This document shows, in pieces, positions 17,873-27,533 of a DNA stretch of 64,000 bases. Positions within the stretch are counted from its first letter, which is position 1. Each line of letters starts with the position of its first letter. Position numbers and translations under genes: made by a program. Source of the DNA: Tidjanibacter sp. GTDB lineage: Bacteria > Bacteroidota > Bacteroidia > Bacteroidales > Rikenellaceae. The notes below the pieces were generated by a model, which ran no database searches, was not told the origin of the DNA, and saw only the letters and a list, made by a program, of their open reading frames with translations. The stretch lies in assembly GCA_017936005.1 (NCBI GenBank), contig JAGBGK010000020.1, positions 1 through 64,000 on the forward strand, read 5' to 3'.

Positions 17873-18897
17873 TACAATATTTTTACGCCTTCGCCTTCGA
17901 CAATACGACCAATCACGCTTGCCTTCTCTCCACACTCGGTCAATATCTCAATCGTCCTCTGTGCGTCCTCTTCGGCTACGGCCAGCACCATACCCACACC
18001 CATATTGAAGATGTTGAACATCTCCCTGTGTGGTACGCCACCATATTGTTCCAGCAAGCGGAAGACGGGTAATATTTCCCAACTACCCTCCTTAACCTCT
18101 ACGCCTTGTCCCTCTTTGAGGATACGAGGAATGTTCTCATCAAAGCCACCGCCGGTGATGTGTGCAATGCCGTGAACATCCACTTCGGCGAGTACTTTAT
18201 GCACCTGTTTAACGTATATTTTGGTAGGCGTGAGGAGCATTTCTCCCAGCGTCTGCTCGCCGGTGAGGTCATATTTTTCGTCCAATTTAAGGCCGTTATC
18301 GCTTACAATCTTCCTCACAAGACTAAAACCATTGGAGTGAACACCGCTCGAAGCAATACCTACAAGCACATCGCCCACTGCAACTTTGGAGCAATCAATG
18401 AGTTTGCTCTTTTCAACAGCACCGACAGTGAAGCCTGCAATATCGTAGTCATCCTCGTCATACATACCGGGCATTTCGGCCGTCTCGCCACCAACAAGTG
18501 CGCAACCAGCCTGACGGCAACCCTCTGCCACACCTGCCACAATAGCTTCCACCACTGCGGGATGGTTCTTACCAACAGCCACATAGTCGAGGAAAATCAG
18601 TGGCTCGGCACCTTGGGCCAGCACATCGTTCACACACATTGCCACAGCATCAATACCTATGGTATCGTGTTTGTCCATCGCAAAAGCGATTTTAAGTTTC
18701 GTACCCACGCCATCCGTACCGCTAACCAACACAGGGTGCTCATAGCCAAGTTCGCCCAAGTCGAACATTCCGCCAAACGAGCCAATATTACCCATCGAGC
18801 CCTTCCTCACGGTCGATGCAACGTGTTTTTTGATGCGGCTGACAACCTCATAACCTGCTTCAAGGTTTACACCCGAAGCCTCATAACTCTTTGCCAT
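17872..18897 (-). CDS. purM: Phosphoribosylformylglycinamidine cyclo-ligase (AIR synthetase)
   Basis: 341 residues. It closes the imidazole ring of AIR from FGAM with ATP. Signatures are [29 protein letters not shown] (shown in two parts near 57-85), [21 protein letters not shown] near 138 and the C-terminal [15 protein letters not shown]. Its stop codon overlaps the purN start, and purF ends 15 bases upstream of its own start. Confidence 0.99.
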   Translation of the reverse strand: MAKSYEASGVNLEAGYEVVSRIKKHVASTVRKGSMGNIGSFGGMFDLGELGYEHPVLVSGTDGVGTKLKIAFAMDKHDTIGIDAVAMCVNDVLAQGAEPLIFLDYVAVGKNHPAVVEAIVAGVAEGCRQAGCALVGGETAEMPGMYDEDDYDIAGFTVGAVEKSKLIDCSKVAVGDVLVGIASSGVHSNGFSLVRKIVSDNGLKLDEKYDLTGEQTLGEMLLTPTKIYVKQVHKVLAEVDVHGIAHITGGGFDENIPRILKEGQGVEVKEGSWEILPVFRLLEQYGGVPHREMFNIFNMGVGMVLAVAEEDAQRTIEILTECGEKASVIGRIVEGEGVKIL

Positions 18898-18912
18898 ATA
18901 TATACTTATGTT

Positions 18913-20361
18913 TTATTTTGCCTTAATCTGGTATCTTTTATAACGAGTCTTTTCCTCGTCCGTTTGGTAGAGGTCCGTAGGATAGTTTCCATCGAAGCAA
19001 GCCATACAAAGCTCGCACCTACCTCCCGCTTTCATCAGCGACTCGGGCGAGAGAAAAGCCAAAGATGTTGCCTCTATTTTTTCTCTCACCTGCTCCACGT
19101 CGTAGTTGGCCGAGATGAGCTCTTCGTAGGTTGATGTGTCCACACCATAGAAACAGGGGTGTTTCATTGTGGGGCTTGCGATGCGAACGTGCACCTCGGT
19201 TGCGCCTGCCTCCTTCAAAAGCCTAACGATACGAGCCGAGGTTGTACCCCTCACGATGGAGTCGTCCACCATCACAACTCTCTTGCCCCTTACGATACTG
19301 CTCACTGCCGACAATTTCATTCTCACACCCTTTTCCCTCATTATCTGCGAGGGTTGGATGAAAGTACGAGCCACATATTTGCTCTTCACGAGTCCCATTT
19401 CATATGGGATACCGCTCTCCTCGGCATAGCCAATGGCAGCACTCAAACTCGAATCGGGCACACCAATAACTATATCTGCATCGGCAGGTGCTTCACGATA
19501 GAGCAACCTTCCGCTCTCCTTACGGAACGCGTGTACATTGCACCCATCAATATCACTATCGGGGCGTGCAAAGTAGATATACTCCATAGAACACATTTTG
19601 TGGTGTTTGTAGGCCGAAAAGTGGTTGCTACGAATACCGTGGTGGTCAATCGTAACAATCTCGCCCGGCTCCACATCCCTCACGAACTCGGCACCAATGA
19701 CCTCAAAGGCACAAGTTTCGCTTGCCACCACCCAGCTACCATCTTCCAGGCGGCCGAGCGAAAGTGGTTTCAGACCATACTTATCCCTGCACGCATAGAT
19801 ACGTTTACCCGTCATAATGAGGAACGCGAATGCGCCCTCTACCATGTTAAGCGCATCCATAATAGCGTGTATCCTATCTTGTTGGCCCTTTTTGGTAGTG
19901 TCCTTTTTAATAAGGTTGGCAATAATTTCGCAATCAGAAGTAGTCAGAAAAAGGCTACCCTTCGATTCCAAATATTTCTTCAAGCGAGTAGCATTAACCA
20001 AATTACCATTATAGGAAATTGCGAAATCACCCGTGCTGTGACGGAAAACGATGGGTTGGATATTCTCCACACCACCACCTCCGGCCGTCGTGTAAAGCAC
20101 CTGCCCCACTGCAATATCACCTTTTAGTGTGGTGAGGTTATCCTCATTGAATACACTATTGACCAAGCCTGGTCCTTTGATATACTGCAACTTATCGCCA
20201 TCGGCACACACAATACCACAGCCCTCCTGTCCTCTGTGTTGCAGGGCATGAAGGCCGTAGTATGTAATGTTGGCAGCGTCGGCTGCACCATAGATGCCAA
20301 AGACACCACACTCTTCGTGCAATTCTCTGCCACCTACAATATTATTCTCCTTGGAGTTCAT
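18913..20361 (-). CDS. purF: Amidophosphoribosyltransferase
   Basis: 482 residues from ATG 20361 (MNSKENNIVGGREL). The longer frame to 20427 would overlap purC, so it was rejected. PurF makes phosphoribosylamine from PRPP and glutamine, the first and regulated step. It is the Bacillus type: a 17-residue propeptide ends at Cys18 in HEECGVFG, which becomes the N-terminal nucleophile. Late cysteines (GRCELCMACFDGNYP) match the ligands of the [4Fe-4S] cluster that makes this type oxygen-sensitive. The PRPP site VVMVDDSIVRGTTS is near 345. Confidence 0.97.
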   Translation of the reverse strand: MNSKENNIVGGRELHEECGVFGIYGAADAANITYYGLHALQHRGQEGCGIVCADGDKLQYIKGPGLVNSVFNEDNLTTLKGDIAVGQVLYTTAGGGGVENIQPIVFRHSTGDFAISYNGNLVNATRLKKYLESKGSLFLTTSDCEIIANLIKKDTTKKGQQDRIHAIMDALNMVEGAFAFLIMTGKRIYACRDKYGLKPLSLGRLEDGSWVVASETCAFEVIGAEFVRDVEPGEIVTIDHHGIRSNHFSAYKHHKMCSMEYIYFARPDSDIDGCNVHAFRKESGRLLYREAPADADIVIGVPDSSLSAAIGYAEESGIPYEMGLVKSKYVARTFIQPSQIMREKGVRMKLSAVSSIVRGKRVVMVDDSIVRGTTSARIVRLLKEAGATEVHVRIASPTMKHPCFYGVDTSTYEELISANYDVEQVREKIEATSLAFLSPESLMKAGGRCELCMACFDGNYPTDLYQTDEEKTRYKRYQIKAK

Positions 20362-20380
20362 CCTCTCTTGTTTGGTTGAC

Positions 20381-21094
20381 TTATTTAATGCTGTTAAGCC
20401 TTGCGTTAATCTCCTCGTAGGCCTCAATCACCTTGCCCATATCCCTACGGAAACGGTCCTTGTCGAGTTTCTCGTTGGTATCGGCATCCCACAAGCGGCA
20501 AGTATCGGGGCTAATCTCGTCAGCCAAAACAATCTTACCATCAGCTGTTTTACCGAACTCAATCTTAAAGTCCACAAGGCGGATATTGATTTGTGCAAAC
20601 ATATCAATCAGCACCTTATTGATACGAGCCGTAAGGTCATAAATCTCAGCCAACTCCTCATAGGTTGCAGCACCCAGCGCAACAGCGTGGTGGTCGTTAA
20701 TCAGGGGATCACCAAGTGCATCGTCCTTATAGCAAATCTCAAAGATGGTATTGGGAGCCTGAGTACCCTCCTCAATGCCGAGGCGTTTAGCCATCGAGCC
20801 GGCAATCACATTACGAACGATAACCTCCAGAGGTACAATCGACACTTTCAAGCAAACCTGATCCCTATCGTTGAGAGTCTCCACATAGTGAGTGGGGATA
20901 CCAGCCTCGCGGAGTTTGTGGAAAATGATGGTCGAAATCTCATTGTTCAGCACACCTTTATTTGCAATAGTTGCCTTCTTGATGTTATTAAAAGCGGTTG
21001 CGGCATCCTTGTAGTGGATAATAACCTTGTCTGCTTCGTCAGTTGCGTACACCTGTTTTGCTTTGCCCTCATAGAGCATCTCTAACTGTTTCAT
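20381..21094 (-). CDS. purC: SAICAR synthetase
   Basis: 237 residues, the short bacterial PurC. It ligates CAIR and aspartate with ATP. Visible are [47 protein letters not shown] near 90 and the signature [12 protein letters not shown] near 165, followed by [14 protein letters not shown]. It lies 34 bases after purL and 19 bases before the chosen purF start. Confidence 0.99.
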   Translation of the reverse strand: MKQLEMLYEGKAKQVYATDEADKVIIHYKDAATAFNNIKKATIANKGVLNNEISTIIFHKLREAGIPTHYVETLNDRDQVCLKVSIVPLEVIVRNVIAGSMAKRLGIEEGTQAPNTIFEICYKDDALGDPLINDHHAVALGAATYEELAEIYDLTARINKVLIDMFAQINIRLVDFKIEFGKTADGKIVLADEISPDTCRLWDADTNEKLDKDRFRRDMGKVIEAYEEINARLNSIK

Positions 21095-21128
21095 ATTACC
21101 TGATTTTTATGAGTTTATACTAATATAT

Positions 21129-24100
21129 TTATTTCTTCCTAAAATAGTTCACTGCATTGCGGAAGAGGTTTTGGTTCTTATCGCCTGCGATGTTCTTCAT
21201 CAGCCCCTCTCCCCAACGCTCCGAGTGTCCCATCTTACCCAAGATACGACCATCGGGCGAGCATATTCCCTCAATAGCTTCTGTTGAGCCATTGGGATTC
21301 TCGGGCGAAGACATCGTGGCATTACCCTCTGCATCTGCATATTGGAAAGCAATCTGGCCATTCTTCCTCAATTCGGCAGCCAACTCTGCATTAGCCACAA
21401 ATTTACCCTCGCCGTGCGAAGCAGCCACCGAGTGGAGTTGTCCCACCTCGAAGCCCTCCAACCAAGGCGAAGCTACCGATGCAACCCTCGTCGATACGAT
21501 CTGCGAGATATGACGGTTGATGTCGTTGCGGAACAACGTGGGCGAATCGGGCCTCAAATCGCCAATCTTACCATAGGGCAGCAAACCCGACTTAACCAAT
21601 GCCTGGAAACCATTGCAGATACCCAGCACAAGGCCACCCCTTGCGAGCAGGCGTTCAATGGCACTCTTAACCTTTTCGTTCTGCAACACACTGGCAATAA
21701 ACTTACCACTACCATCGGGCTCGTCACCGGCCGAGAAACCACCGCTAATGGCCAAGATGTGGCAACCATCAATCTCCTCTGCCATTTGTGCCGTAGAGTT
21801 CTCGATATCCTCGGCCGTAAGGTTGCAGAACACCGAAGTCCTCACCTTTGCGCCCTCCCTATCAAATGCTTTTGCCATATCGTAGTCGCAGTTCGTACCG
21901 GGGAATACGGGAAGATATACCACAGGATTCTCCACAGCCTCACCCTCATAGCGAGTTGTATTCTTACCCGAAGTGGCATTCTCAACCTTACCCACAACTC
22001 CGCTACGGTCGGCATAAACCTCCGTAAAGCGTTTACGGTTAGCCTCATAGAGTTGCTCAATTGGTACACTCTCGCCGTTAATAGTCAGGCTTTCGGCCTC
22101 CACGGTGCGTCCGAGCAGTTCCACATTGGGATAATCAAGCGGCCTATTGCTCTCGATCACAATCGAGCCATAGAGCCAGTCGAAGAGCTCCTTCTCATTC
22201 ATCACAACCTCGGCACCAACTCGGTTACCAAAGGTCATCTTCGAGAGTGCTTCACCGATACCACCAAAGCCAACTGCGTATGCCGAAACGATGGCTCCGC
22301 TGAAAATTTTATGGCGTACAATCTCAAAGTTATCCACCAACTCTACCGTATTGGGCATATATCCATCCAACGGATTGTGGCGTACAAGGTAGATATAGTT
22401 CCCCGCCTTCTTAAACTCGGGACTGATGACGATTCTGCTATCCACAGCTGCCACACCGAAGGCAATCAGCGTGGGCGGAACATTGATATCCGCAAAGGTT
22501 CCACTCATTGAGTCCTTACCTCCAATCGAAGGCAAGCCCAGCGCCACCTGCATCCTCAATGCACCCAGCAAGGCAGCCAGAGGTTTACCCCAAGCGGTGG
22601 GCGAAGTCATCTTCTCGAAGTACTCCTGATAGGAGAATCTCATCTTATCATACTCGGCACCTGCTGCCACAGCCTTGGCCACTGCATCAACCACTGCGTA
22701 AGCTGCGCCGTGGTAGGGACTCCAACTGCTCAAATAGGGATTAAAGCCATAGGACATCATACTTGCCGTATTGGTCGTGTGGTTACCCACGGGCAACTTC
22801 TGCACACTCACCTGTGCCTCGGTCTGCTGTGTTTTACCACCAAATGGCATCAACACAGTGCTAGCGCCAATGCTCGAATCGAACATCTCGATAAGGCCCT
22901 TCTGCGAGGTAACATTGTCATCAGCCAGAATGTTGAGAATTTTCTCCTTAACGCCCTCGCCCTCTACCTCTCTCTCAAAGGGGTTTTTCTCTTCCACAGC
23001 ACCAACAACAACTTTTGCATAGTGTTTGGCACCTGCCGAATCAATAAACTCCCTACTCAAATCGGCCACAACGTCCTCACCGTAGAACATTCTCATTCGG
23101 CCCCTATCGGTCACATTTGCAACGTGTGTCACCTCAATGTTCTCCTCCTTACAATAGGCCTCAAACTCGGCCCTATCTTTGGCCTCCACAACTACCGACA
23201 TACGCTCCTGCGACTCGCTGATAGCCAACTCGGTAGCATTAAGACCACTATATTTGGTAGGCACCCTATCAAGATAGATATCCAGACCATCGGTCAACTC
23301 ACCAATGGCCACGCTCACACCACCTGCACCAAAGTCGTTCGACTTCTTAATCAGTCGGGTAACCTCCGGACGGCGGAACAACCTTGCGATTTTCCTCTCC
23401 TCGGGTGCGTTACCTTTCTGCACCTCACTACCGCACTCTTCCAACGACGAGAGGTTGTGCTCTTTCGACGAGCCGGTTGCACCACCGATGCCATCCCTAC
23501 CCGTGCGGCCACCAAACATCAAAATAACATCACCAGCCACGGGCCTCTCACGCCTAACATCCGAGGCCTTCACAGCACCAACAACGGCACCAACTTCCAA
23601 GCGTTTGGCCACATAATCGGGGTGGTAAATCTCCCTCACGTGGGTAGTGGCAAGGCCAATCTGGTTACCATAGGAAGAGTAGCCCGCTGCTGCACGCAAC
23701 GAAATAACCCTTTGGGGCAGTTTGCCCTTCATAGTTTCTCCTACGGGAAGATATATATTTCCGGCACCCGTAACCCTCATTGCCTGATATACATAGCTCC
23801 TACCACTCAGCGGGTCCCTAATAGCACCGCCCAAGCAGGTCGAAGCACCACCAAAGGGTTCAATCTCGGTGGGGTGATTGTGGGTCTCGTTCTTAAACTG
23901 CAACAGCCAACGCTCTGGTTTGCCGTCTACGTCCACATCCACATATATACTGCACGCATTATTCTCCTCACTCTGTTCGAGGTCATCCAAAAGTCCCTGC
24001 TTACGCAGATACCTTGCGCCAATAGTAGCGAGGTCCATCAGGCAGAGGCTCTTGCCTTCACGTCCCAACTTCTTGCGGATCCTCTTCCATTGGTCAACAG

Positions 24101-24836
24101 CCTCCCTGATATCATCGGCCACAAACGACTCCTCTACCTCAATATCTGTCAGTTCGGTAGTAAAGGTAGTGTGGCGACAGTGGTCGCTCCAATAGGTATC
24201 CAAAATACGCAACTCTGTTTCGTTGGGGTCCCTACCCTCCGCAGTAAAATACCTCACGACCTCCATCAGATCGTCGCCATTCATTGCAAGACCTTTCTCC
24301 TTGCAATATGCCTCGGCCTGCTCTGCTGTAATGGCACAAAAGCCCTCCAACTTTGCCACAGGTTTGGCAGTAGCCCTCTCTGCCGGAGCCAGAATATCGA
24401 GGTTTTTCTCCCTCGACTCCACTGCGTTAATCTCATAACGGGCAATCTTGGCCAACTCCTCATCGCCTACGCTTTGGTCGAAAATTATGAGCTTTGCACT
24501 ACGAATCTCAACCTCGGCAGTGGGGCAAAGAAGTTTCACACAGTCCTCGGCCGAAGCAGCCCTCTGATCAAACTGACCGGGAAGGCACTCAATGGCCAAG
24601 TGGGGCATACCTCCAAAGTCAACACTATCACTAACGGTGTCGGTAGCCCTCTCGCCAAATACACGATAGCGGCTCTGCTCTACGAGTTCGTCCGTGAAAC
24701 CAAAAAGGTCATAGACACACAACAGACGGAGTTTTTCGATATTGAGTCCAAGGTTGGAGTTAAGCTCCTGACGAAGGCTCTCAGCCTCCACCCTATAGGG
24801 TTCCCTCTTCTCTACAAATATGCGGTGAGTATTCAT
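21129..24836 (-). CDS. purL: Phosphoribosylformylglycinamidine synthase, large single-chain type
   Basis: 1235 residues from ATG 24836 (MNTHRIFVEKREPYRVEAESLR), the usual N-terminus of this family. The frame extends to 24959 but would run into purE. The protein fuses all three PurL/PurS/PurQ functions and converts FGAR to FGAM with glutamine. Seen in order are the N-terminal PurS-like domain, the ATP site with FKNETHNHPTEIEPFGGAST near 335, the second half with IGGKDSMSGTF near 830, and a C-terminal glutaminase with intact GICNGFQALVKSGLLP. Its amidotransferase nucleophile is thus retained, unlike CarA and GuaA of this cluster. Confidence 0.98.
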   Translation of the reverse strand: MNTHRIFVEKREPYRVEAESLRQELNSNLGLNIEKLRLLCVYDLFGFTDELVEQSRYRVFGERATDTVSDSVDFGGMPHLAIECLPGQFDQRAASAEDCVKLLCPTAEVEIRSAKLIIFDQSVGDEELAKIARYEINAVESREKNLDILAPAERATAKPVAKLEGFCAITAEQAEAYCKEKGLAMNGDDLMEVVRYFTAEGRDPNETELRILDTYWSDHCRHTTFTTELTDIEVEESFVADDIREAVDQWKRIRKKLGREGKSLCLMDLATIGARYLRKQGLLDDLEQSEENNACSIYVDVDVDGKPERWLLQFKNETHNHPTEIEPFGGASTCLGGAIRDPLSGRSYVYQAMRVTGAGNIYLPVGETMKGKLPQRVISLRAAAGYSSYGNQIGLATTHVREIYHPDYVAKRLEVGAVVGAVKASDVRRERPVAGDVILMFGGRTGRDGIGGATGSSKEHNLSSLEECGSEVQKGNAPEERKIARLFRRPEVTRLIKKSNDFGAGGVSVAIGELTDGLDIYLDRVPTKYSGLNATELAISESQERMSVVVEAKDRAEFEAYCKEENIEVTHVANVTDRGRMRMFYGEDVVADLSREFIDSAGAKHYAKVVVGAVEEKNPFEREVEGEGVKEKILNILADDNVTSQKGLIEMFDSSIGASTVLMPFGGKTQQTEAQVSVQKLPVGNHTTNTASMMSYGFNPYLSSWSPYHGAAYAVVDAVAKAVAAGAEYDKMRFSYQEYFEKMTSPTAWGKPLAALLGALRMQVALGLPSIGGKDSMSGTFADINVPPTLIAFGVAAVDSRIVISPEFKKAGNYIYLVRHNPLDGYMPNTVELVDNFEIVRHKIFSGAIVSAYAVGFGGIGEALSKMTFGNRVGAEVVMNEKELFDWLYGSIVIESNRPLDYPNVELLGRTVEAESLTINGESVPIEQLYEANRKRFTEVYADRSGVVGKVENATSGKNTTRYEGEAVENPVVYLPVFPGTNCDYDMAKAFDREGAKVRTSVFCNLTAEDIENSTAQMAEEIDGCHILAISGGFSAGDEPDGSGKFIASVLQNEKVKSAIERLLARGGLVLGICNGFQALVKSGLLPYGKIGDLRPDSPTLFRNDINRHISQIVSTRVASVASPWLEGFEVGQLHSVAASHGEGKFVANAELAAELRKNGQIAFQYADAEGNATMSSPENPNGSTEAIEGICSPDGRILGKMGHSERWGEGLMKNIAGDKNQNLFRNAVNYFRKK

Positions 24837-24906
24837 CTCTATTAGTTTGGGTTCTCTTATGTTTTTGATTGTGATTATTCTTTGTCTTGCAAGCGTCACA
24901 TTCCTC

Positions 24907-25374
24907 TTAAAGTTCTGCTTCGAGAACTTTCCTTGCCTGCTCGGCCCTGAACTCATCAAGTTTCACTTTGAGTTCTTTATCAGTAACAGCCATAATTGCC
25001 ACAGCCAATAGTGCTGCATTTTTTGCGCCATCGATGCCAACCGTAGCCACCGGTATACCCGAAGGCATCTGCACCATCGACAACAGCGAGTCGAGTCCTT
25101 CCAGCGAACGCGATTTAATGGGGACACCGATAACGGGGAGTGTGGTAAACGCAGCCACAACACCGGCCAAGTGGGCAGCACCACCTGCACCTGCTATGAT
25201 TGCAGCAAATCCTCTCTCCCTTGCATCCCTCACGTAGGCTTCCAAAGCCTCTGGTGTACGATGTGCGCTGAGGACCTTCTTTTCATACTCAACACCGAAC
25301 TGTTCAAAAATAGCACAAGCACCCGACATAACACCCCAGTCGCTTGTCGAGCCCATCAAAACGCCAACTTTCAT
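24907..25374 (-). CDS. purE: N5-carboxyaminoimidazole ribonucleotide mutase (PurE)
   Basis: 155 residues. It carries [19 protein letters not shown] at the N-terminus, the CAIR-site motif [13 protein letters not shown] near 42 and [16 protein letters not shown] near 65. SAHRTP suggests class I, the mutase that needs PurK. No purK is present in the window, so either it lies elsewhere or this enzyme works directly with CO2. It is the first gene of the purine half of the supercluster. A strong terminator lies 44 bases upstream, with no recognisable promoter box between the two. Confidence 0.96.
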   Translation of the reverse strand: MKVGVLMGSTSDWGVMSGACAIFEQFGVEYEKKVLSAHRTPEALEAYVRDARERGFAAIIAGAGGAAHLAGVVAAFTTLPVIGVPIKSRSLEGLDSLLSMVQMPSGIPVATVGIDGAKNAALLAVAIMAVTDKELKVKLDEFRAEQARKVLEAEL

Positions 25375-25409
25375 ACGCTTCTTACCTAACTGATTCTCTA
25401 TATATTATT

Positions 25410-25449
25410 AAAAAAGCGTGGCCGCCAAACATCCTATTTTGGCGGCCAC
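25410..25449 (-). terminator. Rho-independent terminator between the pyr and pur blocks
   Basis: Perfect 12-base arms (25418-25429, 25438-25449) with an 8-base loop. On the minus strand they are followed by GC and six T, then AATAATATATAG. It lies 8 bases after the small Cys-rich ORF and 36 bases upstream of the purE start. It should end pyr transcription, or limit read-through into purE. Confidence 0.85.
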
Positions 25450-25456
25450 ACTCATT

Positions 25457-25621
25457 CTATATTTCACACTCCTCCTGCTTGGGTTTGCTCACACTTTCTG
25501 CACACAGGTACACACCATCAGCCTTCCCCTTTCGAGTGTGGCCCATTTGGCACGCGCAATCATTGCAAGTCCACCTTCGGACACTCTGCTCACAAACCAA
25601 TATGTAGCGAGGTTGCTTCAT
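25457..25621 (-). CDS. Small cysteine-rich protein of unknown function
   Basis: A 54-residue ORF from ATG 25621 (a longer start at 25648 is possible), between the ATCase gene and the terminator. The product is basic and Cys-rich: VCEQSVRRWTCNDCACQMGH in the middle, and single cysteines in YLCAESV and EECEI. The CNDCxC cluster plus outer cysteines could bind a metal ion. It has no recognised family, no signal peptide and no membrane segment. Its position as the last ORF before the terminator, with 91 bases between it and the ATCase stop codon, supports expression with the pyr operon. It could still be a chance ORF. Confidence 0.45.
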   Translation of the reverse strand: MKQPRYILVCEQSVRRWTCNDCACQMGHTRKGKADGVYLCAESVSKPKQEECEI

Positions 25622-25712
25622 CTTATTCCAAGAGTCGAAATACAACACAAAAGTACTCCAATTTTATTCTTCTTCCAATAGGACTTTTCAACGAGTTTTC
25701 AACAAAATATCT

Positions 25713-26798
25713 CTATTTCACCTCCGACTCGCAATAGACACACCTCCACTTACCATCACCATTGAGCGACTGACGACACAGTCTTTCTACGTTCTCCATA
25801 TTGGAGATACACTTGGGATTGGTACACACCCTGGTATTTTTCTCTGCTCCTTCGGGCAACAGTGGTCGAGTTTTACTATCATCCTTTGCCCATTCGAGCA
25901 GTTTGACCATCAGGGCCATACGCACAATCTTACCATTTTCCACCTGGCGGAAATAGGCAGCCCTCGGGTCTGCATCGACCTCCACTGCAATTTCGTTTAC
26001 CCTTGGAAGTGGGTGCAAGATACGCATATGCGATTGTGCCGTTTTGAGTTTATCCGCATCAAGGATAAAGCTATCCTTCAAGCGTTCATACTCGTCGAGG
26101 TCATCAAAACGCTCCTGCTGTACCCTTGTCATATAGAGTACGTCAAGTTCACCCATTGCTTCCTCCAATGACGACACCTCCTTGTAGTCCATTCCGTGCT
26201 TATCACACACCTCATCCTTCATATAGCTTGGCAGACGCAACTGCTCAGGAGCAATAAGCACAACCTTCACGCCCTCATAGCGAGAGAGCGCTTTAATGAG
26301 AGAGTGTACCGTGCGACCAAACTTCAAATCGCCACAGAAACCGACAGTTATGTGGTCAAAACGTCCAATCTCCCTCTTGATTGTAAGAAGGTCTGTAAGG
26401 GTTTATGTGGGGTGGCTGTGGCTACCATCGCCTGCATTAATCACCGGAATGTTGGAATTGAGTGCAGCGACCAATGCTGCTCCCTCCTCAAAGTGACGCA
26501 TAGCAATGATATCAGCAAAGCAGTTGATAACTTTTGTGGTATCGGCACACGTTTCGCCCTTACTTACCGACGAGCTTTTAGCATCCGAAAAACCCAACAC
26601 ATTACCGCCTAGACTCATCATTGCGGAGGTAAAACTCAACCTCGTGCGGGTGCTGGGTTCATAGAAGAGCGTTGCAAGTTGTTTTCCTTTGCACACATCT
26701 GCATATTTTTCTCTGTTGTCAATGATGTCAAGTGCCAAGTTGATTACCTCGTCCAACTCCTGCATCGACAAATCGGTGGGGTCAATAAGGTGCCTCAT
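25713..26798 (-). pseudogene. pyrB: Aspartate carbamoyltransferase fused to a PyrI zinc domain, interrupted by an in-frame stop
   Basis: One reading frame of 362 codons with a single TAA at codon 132 (26403-26405). Before it lie [16 protein letters not shown], the carbamoyl-phosphate loop [15 protein letters not shown] and GDGSHSHPT. After it the frame continues perfectly with [34 protein letters not shown] and [14 protein letters not shown]. The stop replaces the conserved Gln of HPTQxLxDL (CAA to TAA, one base). The C-terminal 45 residues match only the zinc-binding part of PyrI (CTNPKC ... RCVYC), without the allosteric nucleotide domain. Either the gene is broken, the base is an error or polymorphism, or the stop is read through. 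ATCase is essential for the pathway encoded around it. Confidence 0.85.
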
Positions 26799-26862
26799 AA
26801 GTATCTATGTTATTTTGCTTTATGCTTGTTTTGCTAATTGTTTACTTCAAGTAAACTTTTCC

Positions 26863-27501
26863 CTACTTATTCATCCAGCTTTCGTCCTGGGGATTGGCCA
26901 TAAACTTTTTGAGTCTTGCCTCATCTTCGGCAGCAATATAGCCCTTCTCCACAGCCACACCAACAAGTGTATCGAAGTTGGAAAGCGAGTAGTTCACAAC
27001 GTCTGCAGCGGCAAGTCGTTCAATACCTTTCTTCATACCGTAGGTAAAGATACTAACCACGCCAAGCACCTCGGCTCCTGCTTCTCGGAGAGCTTCCACC
27101 ACCTCAATACAGCTACCGCCCGTGGAGATAAGGTCTTCAATAACAACCACCTTGGCACCCTTTTCGAGCCTACCCTCAATGCGATTGCCTCTACCGTGGT
27201 CCTTTGCACTACCCCTCACATAGCCCATAGGCATATCGAGGATGTCGGCAGCGATGGCAGCGTGGGCAATGCCCGCAGTGCTTGTACCCATCAGCACCTC
27301 TGCCTCTGGGAATTTCTCCTTAACGGTTTGTGCAATGGCATTCTCCACCACCTTACGTGCCGCAGGTGCGGTCAAAATCAGGCGGTTATCGCAATAGATT
27401 GGGCTCTTAATACCGCTTGCCCAAGTAAAGGGCTCATCGGGGCTCAAAAACACTGCTTTAATATTCAGCAACTCGGCTGCAATCTGTTTCTCTGTTGTCA
27501 T
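26863..27501 (-). CDS. pyrE: Orotate phosphoribosyltransferase
   Basis: 212 residues. It joins orotate and PRPP to give OMP. The N-terminal region KAVFLSPDEPFTWASGIKSPIYCDNR is the orotate-site opening, and the PRPP-binding motif VVVIEDLISTGGSC is near 122. It is placed between pyrF (32 bases upstream) and pyrB, in the order expected for one transcript. Confidence 0.98.
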   Translation of the reverse strand: MTTEKQIAAELLNIKAVFLSPDEPFTWASGIKSPIYCDNRLILTAPAARKVVENAIAQTVKEKFPEAEVLMGTSTAGIAHAAIAADILDMPMGYVRGSAKDHGRGNRIEGRLEKGAKVVVIEDLISTGGSCIEVVEALREAGAEVLGVVSIFTYGMKKGIERLAAADVVNYSLSNFDTLVGVAVEKGYIAAEDEARLKKFMANPQDESWMNK

Positions 27502-27533
27502 ATCTTCTATTTGTTTTTATACCATTCAACATC

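Noticed and set aside
24837..24959. Longer PurL N-terminus
   Set aside because: It overlaps the purE gene end and is not found in the family; ATG 24836 gives the canonical start.
26403..26405. Genetic-code change (TAA read as Gln) to explain the ATCase stop
   Set aside because: TAA is used as the normal terminator by many genes here (guaA, purM, SDR and others), so reassignment is not possible.
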